Source: Eucalyptus grandis
Lineage: Eukaryota; Streptophyta; Magnoliopsida; Myrtales; Myrtaceae
Direction of reading: 5' to 3'
NCBI RefSeq assembly: GCF_016545825.1
Contig: NC_052612.1
Span: 47,289,738-47,353,737 of the forward strand
Length of the DNA stretch: 64,000 nt
Numbering within the stretch: position 1 is the first letter of the stretch; every line of letters starts with the position of its first letter. The notes beneath the pieces are model-generated. The model made no database searches. It was given only the letters and a program-made list of their open reading frames with translations, and had not been told where the DNA came from. A program made the translations under genes and the position numbers. Below are positions 33,956-46,400 of the stretch, piece by piece.

Positions 33956-35090
33956 GGGAGAATTACCTAAAAAGTCCTAAACCTATTGTAATTGTGCCAA
34001 TTCAGCCTAAACTTTTTTTTGGCTAATTTAGTCATAAACCTTTTACTTTTGTTCCAGATTCACCCATTCGGCCAAAATTAGCGGTGGCCGACGTGGCGGG
34101 CCGATGCCGACGAGTTTTTTTTAATAATATTTTATTTTTTAATTAATTTTTTATTAAAATTTTTTTCCCTCCTCCCTCCTCCTTCCTTGGGCTCCGGCGA
34201 CCGACCCGCCTGGCCGGTCGCCGAACTAAGGCGATCCGACGGGGCGAGGAGGCCTTGCCGCACGCGATGGCGAGCCCTCCTCACCGGACGTGACGGTGAG
34301 CCCTCCTCGCCGTCGCGTCTGTGGAGGGCTTGCCTCACCCCGCCGTCGCTAGGCGCGAGCTTGCCGCGCGAGGCGAGCCTCGCCGAGATCCGGCGAGGGG
34401 GCTCGCCGTCATGTCCGGGGCGAGGGCTCACCTCGCCCGTGATCGTGAGGCGAGCTCGCGCCGAGGGACGACGAGGCCCCTAGCCGGATCCGGCGAGGGC
34501 TCAACTCACGGCCGCCGGGCGAGGCGAGCGCTCACCGGGATTCGGCGAGGGGGCTCGCCGTTGCGTCCGGCGAGGCCTCCTCGCCGGATCCGGCGAGGGC
34601 TCGACTCGCCCGGCGATCGCGAGGTGAGCTCGCTTCCCGGCCGATGGCGAAGCCCCCTAGCCGGATCTCGGCGAGGGCTCGACGCGCCGCCGGGCGAGGC
34701 GAGCCTCGCGATCCGGCGAGGGGGCTCGCCTCGCGTTGCCCGGCGAGGCCTCCTTGCCGAGATCCGGCAGGGCTCGCCCGCCGGATCGCCTCACCCGCCG
34801 ACCGGCCAGCTTGGCCGGTCGCCAGAGCCCAAGGAAGGAGGAAGAAAGAGGAGGCAAAAAAAAAAAGGAAAAAAAATTAATAAAAAATGTTGAAAATAAA
34901 ATATTATTAAAAAAATCACGCCGGCGCCGGCCGGCTGCCACGTCAGCACCGGCCGACCAATTTTGGCCGGATGGACTAAATTGGAACAAAAGTAAAAGGT
35001 TTAGGACTAAATTGGAAAAAAAAAAAAAAAAAGTTTAGGACTGAATTGGCACAATTGCAATAGGTTTAGGACTTTTTGGTAATTCTTCCC
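33956..35090. mobile_element. Mutator-type MITE with perfect 9-bp TSD, very GC-rich core
   Basis: 1135 bp, ends GGGAGAATTACC and GGTAATTCTTCCC (inverted), flanked by perfect TSDs AAAGTCAAC (33947-33955 and 35091-35099). The core (34190-34830) is extremely GC-rich, with dozens of GGCGAGG/CTCGCC words. That inflates long ORFs there, none of which resembles a protein family. The element sits in the spacer segment that other units hold uninterrupted (CAAAGTCAACTGGA). Confidence 0.92.
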
Positions 35091-35099
35091 AAAGTCAAC

Positions 35100-35970
35100 T
35101 GGATACATCGTCAGTCTTTAATTGGAATATTCATGGTTGTACGTAGCAGGAAAAGGTATGCAGGTGCGATCAAACAATCTTCTCAAAGTTCCAGGATAAA
35201 CCAAGTTGGAATATAGAATAAAGAATTGAATTGTCTTGCTCTTTAGTTGTAGAAAATTATTCCTGATTTGTCATGCTGTGCAACGCTGCCATACTAATGA
35301 TAAACTATCCTGATCAATTTGAATGCCAACGTGCTATCTACCTGTCGATCATTTGAGAACTAGGTCACATGATTTTGACCGTCATTATTTTATTTTTTTA
35401 ATGACTGTTGACCATCATTGTTAATCTTTTAGTTTTCAAAAAATGTCCTTAATTCTAGATATCTAGCTCTCATATCCCGTTAGAAAGTTCAACAAAAAAC
35501 CTCATGTTTATAGATGAAGAGAGACTATATATATATATATATAAAGCATATAAACATTATAATCAAGCAAAAATAACTTTACATCTGTGCGGACAAGTAA
35601 GATTTAAATGAGCTAAGAAACCACTTAATATTTCTTGGAAATGACACGTAAATTTGAATGAATTTGTTCATCATTTATTTTTTCCGCGTCCTCAGCCAAA
35701 GTTCCATCCACATGTTCAACTATTTAACAGGACTCGAACTTTATAAGTTAGACGACAAATGATGGAAATTTGTAATTAAAGAATCTTTAAACCGCTTGTA
35801 CAATATAAAATGACCGACTTAAATATACATTTATAAGATGCTACTGTTAACAAAAATATAATTTACAACGACTATCATCGTCAACGAATAATATAAGGTG
35901 CTCATAAAAATGTGAACATCCCATCTTCCCTCCGCAATAAAGAAGACACCCCTTTCGATCCATTTAAGTG
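35100..35970. other. Unit C upstream spacer
   Basis: AT-rich, shared with 28355-29990 and 55470-56560. A short (TA)n lies near 35528-35545. No gene is seen. Confidence 0.5.
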
Positions 35971-37679
35971 GGGAAAATTACTAAAATAGACTTTAATATA
36001 TTGTGACTTTTTCAATTCAATCATAAACCTCTTTTTTTTTTTTTTTTTTTTTTCTAATTCAATTCTAAATCTTTTACATTTGTGTCAATATAATCCATTT
36101 GTCCAATTTTGGTTAGCTAGTGTTAATTTTTTAATACATTTTTTTCAATTTTTTTTTTTAATTTTTTTTTTTAATTTTCCTTTTTCTTCTTCCTCCGGCA
36201 AGTGCGGCTACCCATCAAAGGCTAGGTCAACAAGGTTGACCTCGCCTACCATTAGGGTGGCAAGGTCAACCTTATCGACCGCTGGGGTGGTGAGGACAAG
36301 CCTCGTCTAGCGCCGTGATGGCAAGGGCAAGAGTGAGCCTTGCCGCCGCTATGTGAGGTCAAGCTCACCCTTCTCAAATTTAGGGAGCTTGACCTCACCC
36401 TTGCCACCCCAGTGGCTGTCAAGGTTGACCTTGCTCGCCTTAACCTCTAGCCAGTTGCCAAAGGAAGAAGAAAAGATAAAACAAAAAAAGAAAATTTGAA
36501 AAATTGGAAAAATAAAAAAATTTGACACATCAGCGTTGACTAGATAACTAGCACCGCTAACATACACGTTAGGGTCGACAGGTCAAAGTTTATTGCATGG
36601 ATTGAATTAGTATAAATGCAAAAGATTTAATACTAGATTGAAAAAATTATGATAGGTTTATGACTATTTTGGTAATTTATGTTGAGGAAAACTCCCTTGA
36701 TTAGTGTTGATGATTAACAAAAATTTCTTTAATCATTCTTTGATTCTGATAGTAAGTTCCAAATAGAAACTCTGATGAGCATTATCCGACGTTACTCATT
36801 AAATTTAGAAAATCAAACTCTAAGTCATGCAAAAGTTCATATCCTTAATATTTGATACTCTAGGATATTGATCAGGAAAATAATCTTCGTGCAACGGCTG
36901 GAAATTTGGTGGATTCCTTCCTAGAATTAAAAGATCTATTTAAGAAGGAAAGTATATCAATCCAAATCTCTCAAGGTGGAATATAGCAAGATTTGGATAA
37001 ATCAATCTACAAGAGGCAAAATATTCTTTCCAATTGGAGCACTCTTCTTATGGAAACTCCATCTGTTGTATGGGTGGCAAAATCAACAAGAGACTTCAAT
37101 CTTAGCAACCTACAATCAGATTTTCTAACAAAGTTTAAGTTCAATAGGTAGATTAACTGAGCGATCCTCTAGGGAAATGTCTAATGATCACCTTGGATAA
37201 TGAGGATTATATAAGAAGGTCAAGATGCTGAAAATGAATAAGAAGTTGAAATTATGAAGTTTATAATTCCTAAGTCTTGAATGATCTTCAATCTTATTTT
37301 TTCATTTCTGTGAGCTATATTGTATACTCTTTTAGAGATTGGGAATGTGCGAGGGTTTGTTCACATGAGCTTGACTACTCATTATTCCGATTTTGATTTT
37401 AATAGATTCATTTAGTGGAATTCAGTTAATCGGCTGTCAACACGAGAGAATAGAAGTTAGATTGCAAAAGCCGGACCACCGTAATCGTTTGTATGTAATT
37501 TTCGATCTCTTACTCTTTTTATTTTACCTGCGAATGAGTCAATTACATTACTTGTTCTGTCATTAGATGTCATATTTGGGCAATGTTTGTTTTAAATTCT
37601 TTAATTTTCGCAATATCATATATTCACCCCTTTTTAGGCGATCCATCTGGACCTAACAATTACCTTCATTCTTCTCTTC
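35971..37679. mobile_element. Mutator-type MITE interrupted by a solo LTR
   Basis: Starts GGGGAAAATTACT. Its right end is cut by a solo LTR and resumes as ATTACCTTCATTC near 37659. The 9-bp flanks ATTTAAGTG (35962-35970) and ATTCATGTG (37680-37688) agree at 7 of 9. The core has GGTGGCAAGG/AGGTCAACC words typical of this MITE family. Confidence 0.7.
36680..37658 (+). mobile_element. Solo LTR nested in the MITE
   Basis: 979 bp, starts TGTTGAGGAAAACTCCC and ends TCTGGACCTAACA. The end is typical of copia LTRs that precede a tRNA-iMet primer site. The 5-bp flanks ATTTA and ATTAC match imperfectly (3 of 5). No internal region or ORF. Confidence 0.72.
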
Positions 37680-37688
37680 ATTCATGTG

Positions 37689-37972
37689 CGAAGAGAGAAA
37701 AATATCAAAAGTTGTTCAGACAAGACGTCATAGCTGAGGTAGGACAGAGGGGTTAGCGACTGAGACTGGAGTGACAGAGAGAGTCGTGGAAGTCAAATCA
37801 CATGATTTTAGGAAGGGGCGGTATTCGAAATCTGTCAGTGCCCACCGTAAAGGATGTCAAACTTACTACAATCTCATCTTATTTTTTATTCTGAAAATCG
37901 AGAGATTTTCTTTAATTTATACGTTTAACACGACACTACAAAATCCTAACAACCGTGCAATAACTATCCAAA
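37689..37972. other. Conserved spacer block upstream of small ORF copy 2
   Basis: Matches 30150-30430 and 58390-58585 (TAGGACAGAGG, GAGACTGGAGTGACAG, TGATTTTAGGAAGG, AAAGGATGTCAAAC). It is the most constant non-coding block of the spacer and ends at the small ORF. Confidence 0.5.
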
Positions 37973-38226
37973 ATGGAAAACACGTCAGAGCCGCTGGTAT
38001 TGTTTAACTTTTTGCTCCTTTCTTTTTTGTCTCTTTGCTGTATTTCGTATTTATTTTCTTCTATTGTCTTCGACTCTACGGCCATAGAAGAAGAGAAGGC
38101 AAAGGAAAAGTTTGTGCATGGCCCATGGCGGGGGCCATGCGTGACGCTTGCGCATCCGTCAACCGTGGCGGCGCAGCCACAAACCGTTCAAGGAAAACTT
38201 CTATCTCACCGTACATAGGGTTTTGA
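37973..38226 (+). pseudogene. Small conserved ORF block, copy 2 (frameshifted)
   Basis: The ATG (37973) is in the same context as the 58589 copy. It reads MENTSEPLVLFNF and a hydrophobic stretch, but slips frame near 38020-38035, where the downstream frame carries FIFFYCLRLYGHRR. An extra repeat GGCCCATGGC near 38120 adds residues. The downstream frame then ends AGAMRDACASVNR...SISPYIGF like copy 3. Function unknown. Confidence 0.4.
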
Positions 38227-39405
38227 TGTGTAAATCACTCATATTAACGTACCTAAGATTGAGGACAAGAATAATTAATCATGCCGTGGAACATCTTCCA
38301 TTTTTTATTTGTTCATGGATTGCTAGAAATTTACAACTATTTCAGAGGTGAACCATCAGGGATTACTATAGATTACTAAGTAAAATGCTAAGAATTGACT
38401 CTCCCAAGTCCTATCGATCTCAACTTATAACTCAATTTGACATACAATTAATATGAGTTATGGGTGGATTAAACACTATAGTAAAATGGGGGCGTACATT
38501 TTACTTTTTGTGAAAATTCTATGAATTCGGAGATTGATTACCATAATATGGTACTTTTTTTTTATTTGAAAATGTTTTACATCAAGTCTTAATCGGTTTT
38601 TATTTTATGTCACTAATATATGAGGGGCGATCGTACGGATGCACAAATAATTAAGTAATATTCAATAATCAAAACAGTAAATAAATTACTGGAAATATTT
38701 AAAAAAAACCCGGAATACATGAGCAACCAGCAATGGATCTCTATTTGTCACCCATCGAGACAAGGGATTCCGCGAACTTAGACTTAGGAAACAAACATTC
38801 AATGATGAATACATTTTTATTCATGAAAATTTTGATGAACGTGACTAATACATGATCTAAGCTATAAGTGGTAATCTAGGTGCAATGTCAATTGATTGTT
38901 TTTGGGCTTTCTTGTTTATGAAATGAACTCCCTAAATGCAACAAGGACATGACTCCATTAATGCACCTAATGCGCCGATGATCTAACATAAAGTCCTAAT
39001 GTCATGTATGCTATGCTATAATGAATAAACTATATGAAATGCTATTGAATTAATTATTAAAGATAATGACATGATGTGTCGTAAATGCTATGACATGAGA
39101 TAAAATTAATCATGGACTAATCCTATTGTGCAAGTTATAATAAATGCTTTTTGTTTTGTTTTTTTTTTTTTTTTATGTTTACGAAAACGGCAGATTAAAT
39201 CTTAGGATCCTCTATGCGACCTAATGAACTAGCCACATATATTGAACTATATATAATGCGAATGATGCATGTAATGCAATTAATAGTTAACCTTATATAT
39301 ATTATTTTCTAAATGACGTATATTATAAAATATGAGACTAATTAAAGCTAAGTCTTCATGCAATCTAGATTGAACCCTAATGAGATTTTTTTTTATTATA
39401 TTGTT

Positions 39406-39674
39406 ATAAAAGCTATGCATTATTCTTAATCTATATGCATTTTAGATTAACATGCATTGTCCTAAGTACGTAAACCCTAAAATATGAGTTATAGATGCAC
39501 CCTAAACTCTAAAGATACTCACGAGATACATGTTATGATGGAAATAATCACGACTGATAACGTGCTAAAGCGAATCAACCATAGCAAGCCACACAAAACA
39601 ATTTTGGGGATTCGGCTGCATTGTTCTTAATCTATATGCATTTTAGATTAACATGCATTGTCCTAAGTACGTAA
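39406..39674. repeat. About 210-bp tandem repeat, second copy split by SIRE-1
   Basis: Unit 1 runs from about 39406 to 39616. Unit 2 starts at about 39617 (GTTCTTAATCTATATGCATT, shared) and continues beyond the SIRE-1 element at 48578-48725. The same sequence is single in the 61480-61674 copy of this repeat. Confidence 0.78.
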
Positions 39675-40584
39675 TGATATTGCTAGTATGAGTACCTAGA
39701 GGGGGGTGAATAGATATATAAAAGATTTTTCTTCAGTAATTGCACAATACTAGACAGTTGATGGATTTGAGACAAACGATAATCAAAGTAAGACTGAGAG
39801 AAGAGAAAATTGAACACGCGGTTTATAGTGGTTCGGCTTATATCAAGCGTACGTCCACTCTTCTTCACTGACAGCCTATTGGCTGGATTCCACTATGAAC
39901 AAAAGAGAAATTACAGCACAGCTTTGCCTTGATTCCACAGTGTAGATGTTCTACCACACCTTCTCAAGATTTCTCACAAATATAGACTCTCTTTTGTATA
40001 CAAGTATTCGCTCGTAGTAATTGTCTAAACAAAAAGGAGCTTTCGACTTTGGAATTCTTCTATCGCGCACGCCTTGAACAACTAAGACCGTCTTCCTTAT
40101 ATACTCCTTTATGCCATCATACCCGTTGGCACTTACAAAAGGAATTCCTCCAATCTACCCGTTGGACGGAATCGATTAGGAAGATTGTTCGAGTTATTAA
40201 AGGAACGTGTTGATAGCCCATCAATCCTGTTCCCCCATACAATCAGGATCTCGGTTTCCATAAGTAGAACCTTCCAATAATATTTAGGCAATCACCGGAT
40301 CTTCAATTATCGAGTCAATCTTCGATCAATCAAATGACTCCGTTATGTCTTTTCCAGCCACGAGATCTTCTCCAGTTGATAAGGTTAAATCCTTAACGAA
40401 ACATCCGTTACGGATAACCTTTCTTCAACGGATTAGAGACTGTCAATGATGATAGACTTGAGTCTTGAGTCCTGGGCTGTCCGGAGGTCTTCAAACTTTA
40501 AAGAGTAGAGTCTCGCAAGCCTTCGGACTAGATCGATGGAAACGTTTGTCAACTTCAAAAGACTTTAAGAAGATTTCTCCAACA
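39675..40584 (-). repeat. 3' LTR of SIRE-1
   Basis: 910 bp, plus-strand ends TGATATTGCTAGTATGAG and GATTTCTCCAACA. Pairs with 47674-48577. Confidence 0.93.
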
Positions 40585-40955
40585 ATCTCCCCTTTTTGAT
40601 GGTGACAAAACTTTCCTGCAGATTTGGATAACTTTGACCTGCAAAACATTTCTCAAACACATATGCATATCTTATAGAGATAAATGGCTTAAATGAATAA
40701 CACTAGAATCTGCAACCACAGAAAATAGGTTAGTTTAGTATACGATAAAGCCATCCATAAGATATCAATACTAGTTAATAGAAGCAATCAAGTCCAAGTC
40801 TAGTTCAGTTCTCATCCAGACACAAAACAAAGTCAAACAGAGTTCAAACAATAAAATAATCCAACACAAAGTTTAACAATTGAAAGCAATTGAAAGTTTG
40901 TTCAAATCTTGCATTTCTCCCCCTTTTTGTCAGCATTAAAAAGGTTGAGATGTAG

Positions 40956-42933
40956 TCAAGATTGCTTGGGAACGCGGACAAGCTGGAAATTTTCCATAGA
41001 CTGAATGATGCCTTCCAGCCTTTTAAAGTCTTCCTTCAGTTGTGCAATCTCCTCACTCTTGGCATTGGCCTGATTCTGAACAGAGAGGGCTTGCATCTTA
41101 TCATTCAATGAACAGGAAGAAGCTTGACCTTCATTCTTCAAGCTTTGAACCTCGCATCCCAAGGCATAAATTTGACCTCGCATCTCCAAGAGAATATCCA
41201 TGATTCTCGCGAAAATCTCTGTATTATCAGTCCGAGTACTTGCTTGACCCTATCTCGATGGAGTAAATGCAGACGATGGTAGATCAAAGATAATTTCGCA
41301 GGTTTGGCGATGATACTTCATGACCTTCCTCCGGAAATTGAGAGGCATAAACATCCTCCGGGTCTGCAGTGAACGATCGACTCCTTCACTTGCATCGGGA
41401 TATGAAGACTTCACTCCTTTCTCCCGATCTCCCCCGTTTCCATGCCTACAGTGGAGAAGAGTGTTCCTCAGTTCTCCTTCTTCTCTTCTTTCTTCTTCAG
41501 GTCTTTCCTCCTCTCGCTTCTTTTTCAGCTTCTCTTTCTTCTTCTTCCTTCTCCTCTCGCTTCTTTCGTCATTTGTTCCGATTCTTTCGTGGGAAGGATG
41601 ACTTAAATTCTTCAAAGCCATTGCAGAGATGGTGATGTCTTCCTCATCATCTTCATCCTCAACGAGGAGAGCTCTTCTTCTCTTGGATGGAGCAACCATG
41701 GGCTCCTTCCCTTTCTTTTAGCCGCAGAAGAGATTTGATGATGTTTGGTAGGAGTTTTCTCCTTGAATTTCTCCAACTCCTTGCTCGGTTCCTTCCAGAC
41801 GCATTTTGGTCGCCATTTTCAGTCCTACCACCATATGATCGCATGGTCGAACACAAAAGATTTGCGGAGGCTGAATATTCAGATGTTTGAATAACTTCGT
41901 AACAAGGCTTGGATAAGGAGTTGACCTCTGTCCTTCATCATTGCTCTATACATGTGAAACATAACAAGTATGAGGGAGAGAAAACCTTTTCCCAAAGAGG
42001 ATGGCATACATCGCCTGGCCTCCGAACTTGAAACATCGAGTCTTGGAAGTTGATTTCGGTCGGAGGCTATTAATCACAATCTTGTGAAGCAAGATGTTGA
42101 ATGCACTCATCCTTAAGTAGGTGATATTTTCATCCTGTTTTCCTGTCCTTCACCGGGTTCAGTGTGGCCCGAGCAATGGAAACTTTGATTGGTTGATATC
42201 TTCCTCTTTCAACTCCTAACACATCCGCCAAAGCATATTCATATCCGCAACATAGTCCTGGTCTTTAACGCTGAAAGAGAATCTATTCGCATCCAAAAAG
42301 CTAAGATTTGAATAGAAGTATGCAGTTAATTCAGCATACGCCTCCGTAGTGTCGAGCGTAACTTTTCAAGTTGAAGATAACCGAACTTTTCCCTCAAGTT
42401 CACATTCACAAAGCATCCAGAAAATCAAAATCCACACTCCTAGGGTTTATGACCCCATGCTTGACAATTTCGAGTACGCATCCCTTTGTTCCTTCGATCC
42501 GAACAAATCTCCCATTTTTCCTTGATTTGCAACCGCAACACCCATTTTCGGTTGAAATTGACGTGTACAATTTGTCATCATCATTCCCATCTACAGATTC
42601 GGCCCCCAAATCACGAGGATCACTTGGGATATTTGCAAGGGTTTCTTCACCCACCCCTTTACGAGCAATTCCCAAACTTTCCATTTTTCGTTAAAAGATA
42701 TATTTGTTCCCATGTCCTTTGTCTTTAAGAAAATCATCAATATAGTTCAAAGGAGTACGAATTCCTTTTAAGGCACGATATAGCTGGTAAATATAAGTGG
42801 GCTTTTGAACTCTTACAGGGTTTGCATCCTCGATGATTTCTTCCTGTTGCTGATGATCAACGCCTCGAGGACTAGATGGAGGAGAATGACGCTGCTGAGA
42901 ATGTTGTGGGCTCGGTTGCTGTTCTGGAGACAC
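40956..42933 (-). pseudogene. SIRE-1 extra (env-like) ORF region, degraded
   Basis: Between the polypurine tract and RNase H lie four minus-strand fragments. 42933-42691 has a Pro/Gln-rich start then YQLYRALKGIRTPLNYIDDF. 42684-42406 follows. 41699-41250 has an acidic stretch and then a strongly basic KKKKEKLKKK region. 41201-40956 is predicted coiled coil by heptad appearance. SIRE elements carry an extra ORF, called env-like, at this position. No transmembrane segment or signal peptide is obvious in the fragments, so true envelope homology cannot be shown here. Frames are interrupted. Confidence 0.6.
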
Positions 42934-43472
42934 TTCTTCTTCAGTAAGATTGAAGTGCGTAGGCCCTCACTCATTCGCCGTGGTCCCCGCTTGCGATTCT
43001 CGAAGACTTTCTTGAAGATGACATATTTCTTAGTTTTTGGAAGATTCCTTGCTTGACTTTCCCAAGAAAGATGACAACTTTTTGAAGATTAAACGAAGAA
43101 GACAAACGGGAATGGAGGATCGATGCTTTCTAGGGTTTTTTAGAGTAAAGTGAAGAGGAATCGACAGTGCTCGATCGGTTAAAAAGAGAGATAAACGAAC
43201 GTCACAAAGGAAAAAAAAATGCCTTTTCAAAATAACTGTATTTTTCCGCAAAATAGCAATTTCAAAATAACTTCCTTTTGAAAATGAAACGATGCAATAA
43301 TTACGTCAATTAAATATAGCAACAATTTAAACACAGTCTGACGATCATACCTTTTCAAGATGAGATTCAAGAGAGAAAGACTTACAGTCTGACGGTCGTA
43401 CCAAGACTATCTTAAAGATAAAGTCTTGTAAGTCTAAGTCTGAAAGTCTTTAGACTTTGATATCTTCATACC

Positions 43473-46400
43473 TCAAAATGTTGAGTCTAGAACGGATAGA
43501 TTTAAATTGATTTTTCTCCAAAGGCTTTGTGAATATATCCGCCATTGGTTCTTTGAGTCAACAAATTGAATTGAAACATCTCCATTTTGAACATGGTCTC
43601 TAATAAAGTGATGTCGAATCTCTATATGCTTTGCTCTTGAGTGGAGAATTTGATTTTTAGTGAGGTTGATAGCGCTGGTGTTGTCGCAATTAATCTCTGT
43701 GCATGAGTCTTCAATTTCAAAGTCTCTTAGCTGTTGTTTTATCCATAGAATTTGCGAAAAGCAGCTTCCAAGGGCTACATACTCGCTTCGTTGTTGAAAG
43801 AGACACAAAGTGCTTTGTTTCCTTGAAAACCAAGACACTGCCCCGCTTCCAAGTAACGGCAAGTTCCCGAAGTGCTCTTTCTATCAACTCGCAACCGGCC
43901 GATCTGCGTCCGAATATCCCAAAAGATTAAAGTCTCCTTCTTAGGATACCAAAGACCGATGCTTGATGATGAAGCAACGTATTTAATGATACGTTTCGCA
44001 GCACCGAGATGGGATTCTCTAGGATCCGATTGAAACCTAGCACAGATGCAAACACTCAACAAAATGTCGGAGTCTAGAAGCAGTAAGATAAAGAAGTGAA
44101 CCAATGATTCTCCCGTACAGCCTTTTGATCAACTTTCTTCCCTTCTTCATCTTTGTCTATCTTCAAAGAACTTGACATCGGTATGTCGATCTTTTTGCAC
44201 TTTTCTAGTCCAAACCTTTTGACAATATCATTAACATATTTTTCTTGATAAATAAAAGTTCATTCCTTCAATTGTTTTACTTGAAGACCAAGAAAGAATG
44301 TTAACTCTCCCATCATACTTATTTCAAACTCATCCTGCATAGACTTAGAAAATTTCTTGCACAGATTTTCATTAGAGGATCCAAAAATAATATCATCGAC
44401 ATATATTTGAACAAGTAAGAAACTTTTGTTTTCCTTTTTGATAAATAAAGCCGTATCTACTTTACCTTTGACAAAACCATTTTGTATTAAGAACTTACTT
44501 AATGGCCGTACCAAGCTCGAGGTGCTTGCTTTAAACCATACAAAGCCTTTTTCAGTCTAAAGACTGAGTCTGGCTTCTTTGGGTCTTCAAACCCTAGTGG
44601 TTGTTCCACATAAACTTCCTCATGGATAAATCCATTTAGGAAGGCGCTTTTGACGTCCATTTGGAATAACCTGAAATTCTTATAACAAGCAAATGCAAGT
44701 AATAGTCGAATAGCTTCTAACCTTGCTACTGGTGCGTAAGTCTCATCATAGTCTATTCCTTCTTCTTGCGTATATCCCTTGGCCACGAGTCTTGCTTTGT
44801 TTCGTATGACTTTTCCTTTCTCATTCATCTTGTTTCGAACACCCATTTAGCTCAAATAATGTTTTACCTTTTGGTTTGGATGTCAATTCCTGACATCATT
44901 AATGTTGAACTGTCTCGAGCTCTTCTTGCATAGCTTCAATCCAGCTTTCATCGATAAAGCTTCTTCTATGCTCTTTGGTTCAATTTCAGAAACGAGAGCC
45001 ACAGCACTAGACTCTTCTCCTCTTTTTGATATGGTGCGAATTCCTTCATTAATTTCGCCGATAATAAGATCTTTGGGATGACTGGACTTATGCTTCCAGT
45101 TATTTGTTGATTTGTCTGGGTTGATGATCTCTCTTTGTTTGGATCTTCACGAACAACCCGATGCTGGTTTTCCAGTCCGAGATGCTTCTTGAGTTGTAAG
45201 CTTTGGAAGGTCTGAGCAAGTTCAGACTCTTCTTGATGAGTCTCGACTTGATTCATCTTGCGTTGAGTCTTGAAATCGACATTCATTGACTCCTCCACGA
45301 CCGGCTCTTCTTGTTATAGACTCGAAGGCTTTGCTTGATGTAGAATATCCAAGGAAGATACCTTCATCCGATCTTTCTTCAAACTTACCAACTCGATCTT
45401 TTGCATTTTTCAATATAAAACATTTGCAACCGAATACATGAAAGTATGAAACAATATGCTTCTTATCTTTGAATAACTCATAAGGGGTTTTTCTAGAATA
45501 GGTCTTAAGAAGACTCTATTGATAATATAGCAAGCTGTTGAAATGAGCCTTCAGCCCAAAATCGTGAAGAAATCTTACTTTCAATTAAGAGAGTTCTAGC
45601 CATTTCTTGAAGAGATATGTTCTTTCTTTCCACAACTCCATTTTGCTGAGGAGTATATGGAGAGGAGAACACATGCTTAAAGCCAGATTCATCACAAAAT
45701 TTTGTAAAATCTTGATTTTCAAATTCACCTCCATGATCTGTTCTTATACTTGAGATAACACATCATTTTTCATTTTGAACCTTTTTAGCAAATTTTTCAA
45801 AATACGAGAAGGTTTTGACTTACTTGCAAGGAAATATACCCAAGTAAAACGAGAGTAATCGTCCACAATTACTAGGCAATATTTCTTACCTCCAATACTC
45901 TGTGTTATGGTTGGTCCGAAGAGATCCATATGCAGCAACTGTAGAACATGATTAGTAGAGACATGATTTATTGGCTTAAATGAATTTCTTACCTGCTTTC
46001 CTGCAATACATGGAGTGCATGGATCGGTCTTTTGATAAGGTAATTTGGGTAGTCCTCGAACAAGCTGCTTTGATGAAATTTTGGCTAATTGCTTCATGTT
46101 GACATGACCAAGCTTTTTGTGCCATAAGCTTGCTTCGTCTTGAATTGAGATAAAACATTGCGATTCATTTGGTTTCACATCCAGAAGATAGATGTTTCCA
46201 TGTCTTCGACCCATGAAAGATCGAGTAGAGTCTTTACCGATTCCGTAACATATTCCTTCTTGAAAGAAGATCTTGAAACTAGTATCACATAATTGACTAA
46301 TGTTGAGAAGATTGTAATTGAGTCCTTCCACTAAGGAAACATTACTTATTGTGAGATTTCCAATTTTCATAGTTCCAAATCCCACAATACTTCCTTTGCT

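Noticed and set aside
34187..34893. Long GC-rich ORFs in both strands
   Set aside because: They lie wholly inside the MITE core of GGCGAGG words. Low-complexity Arg/Ala/Gly/Pro composition in all frames is expected from base composition.
41250..41699. Lys/Glu-rich ORF considered as a host nuclear protein gene
   Set aside because: It sits between the polypurine tract and RNase H of SIRE-1 on the element's strand, so it belongs to the retroelement's extra ORF region.
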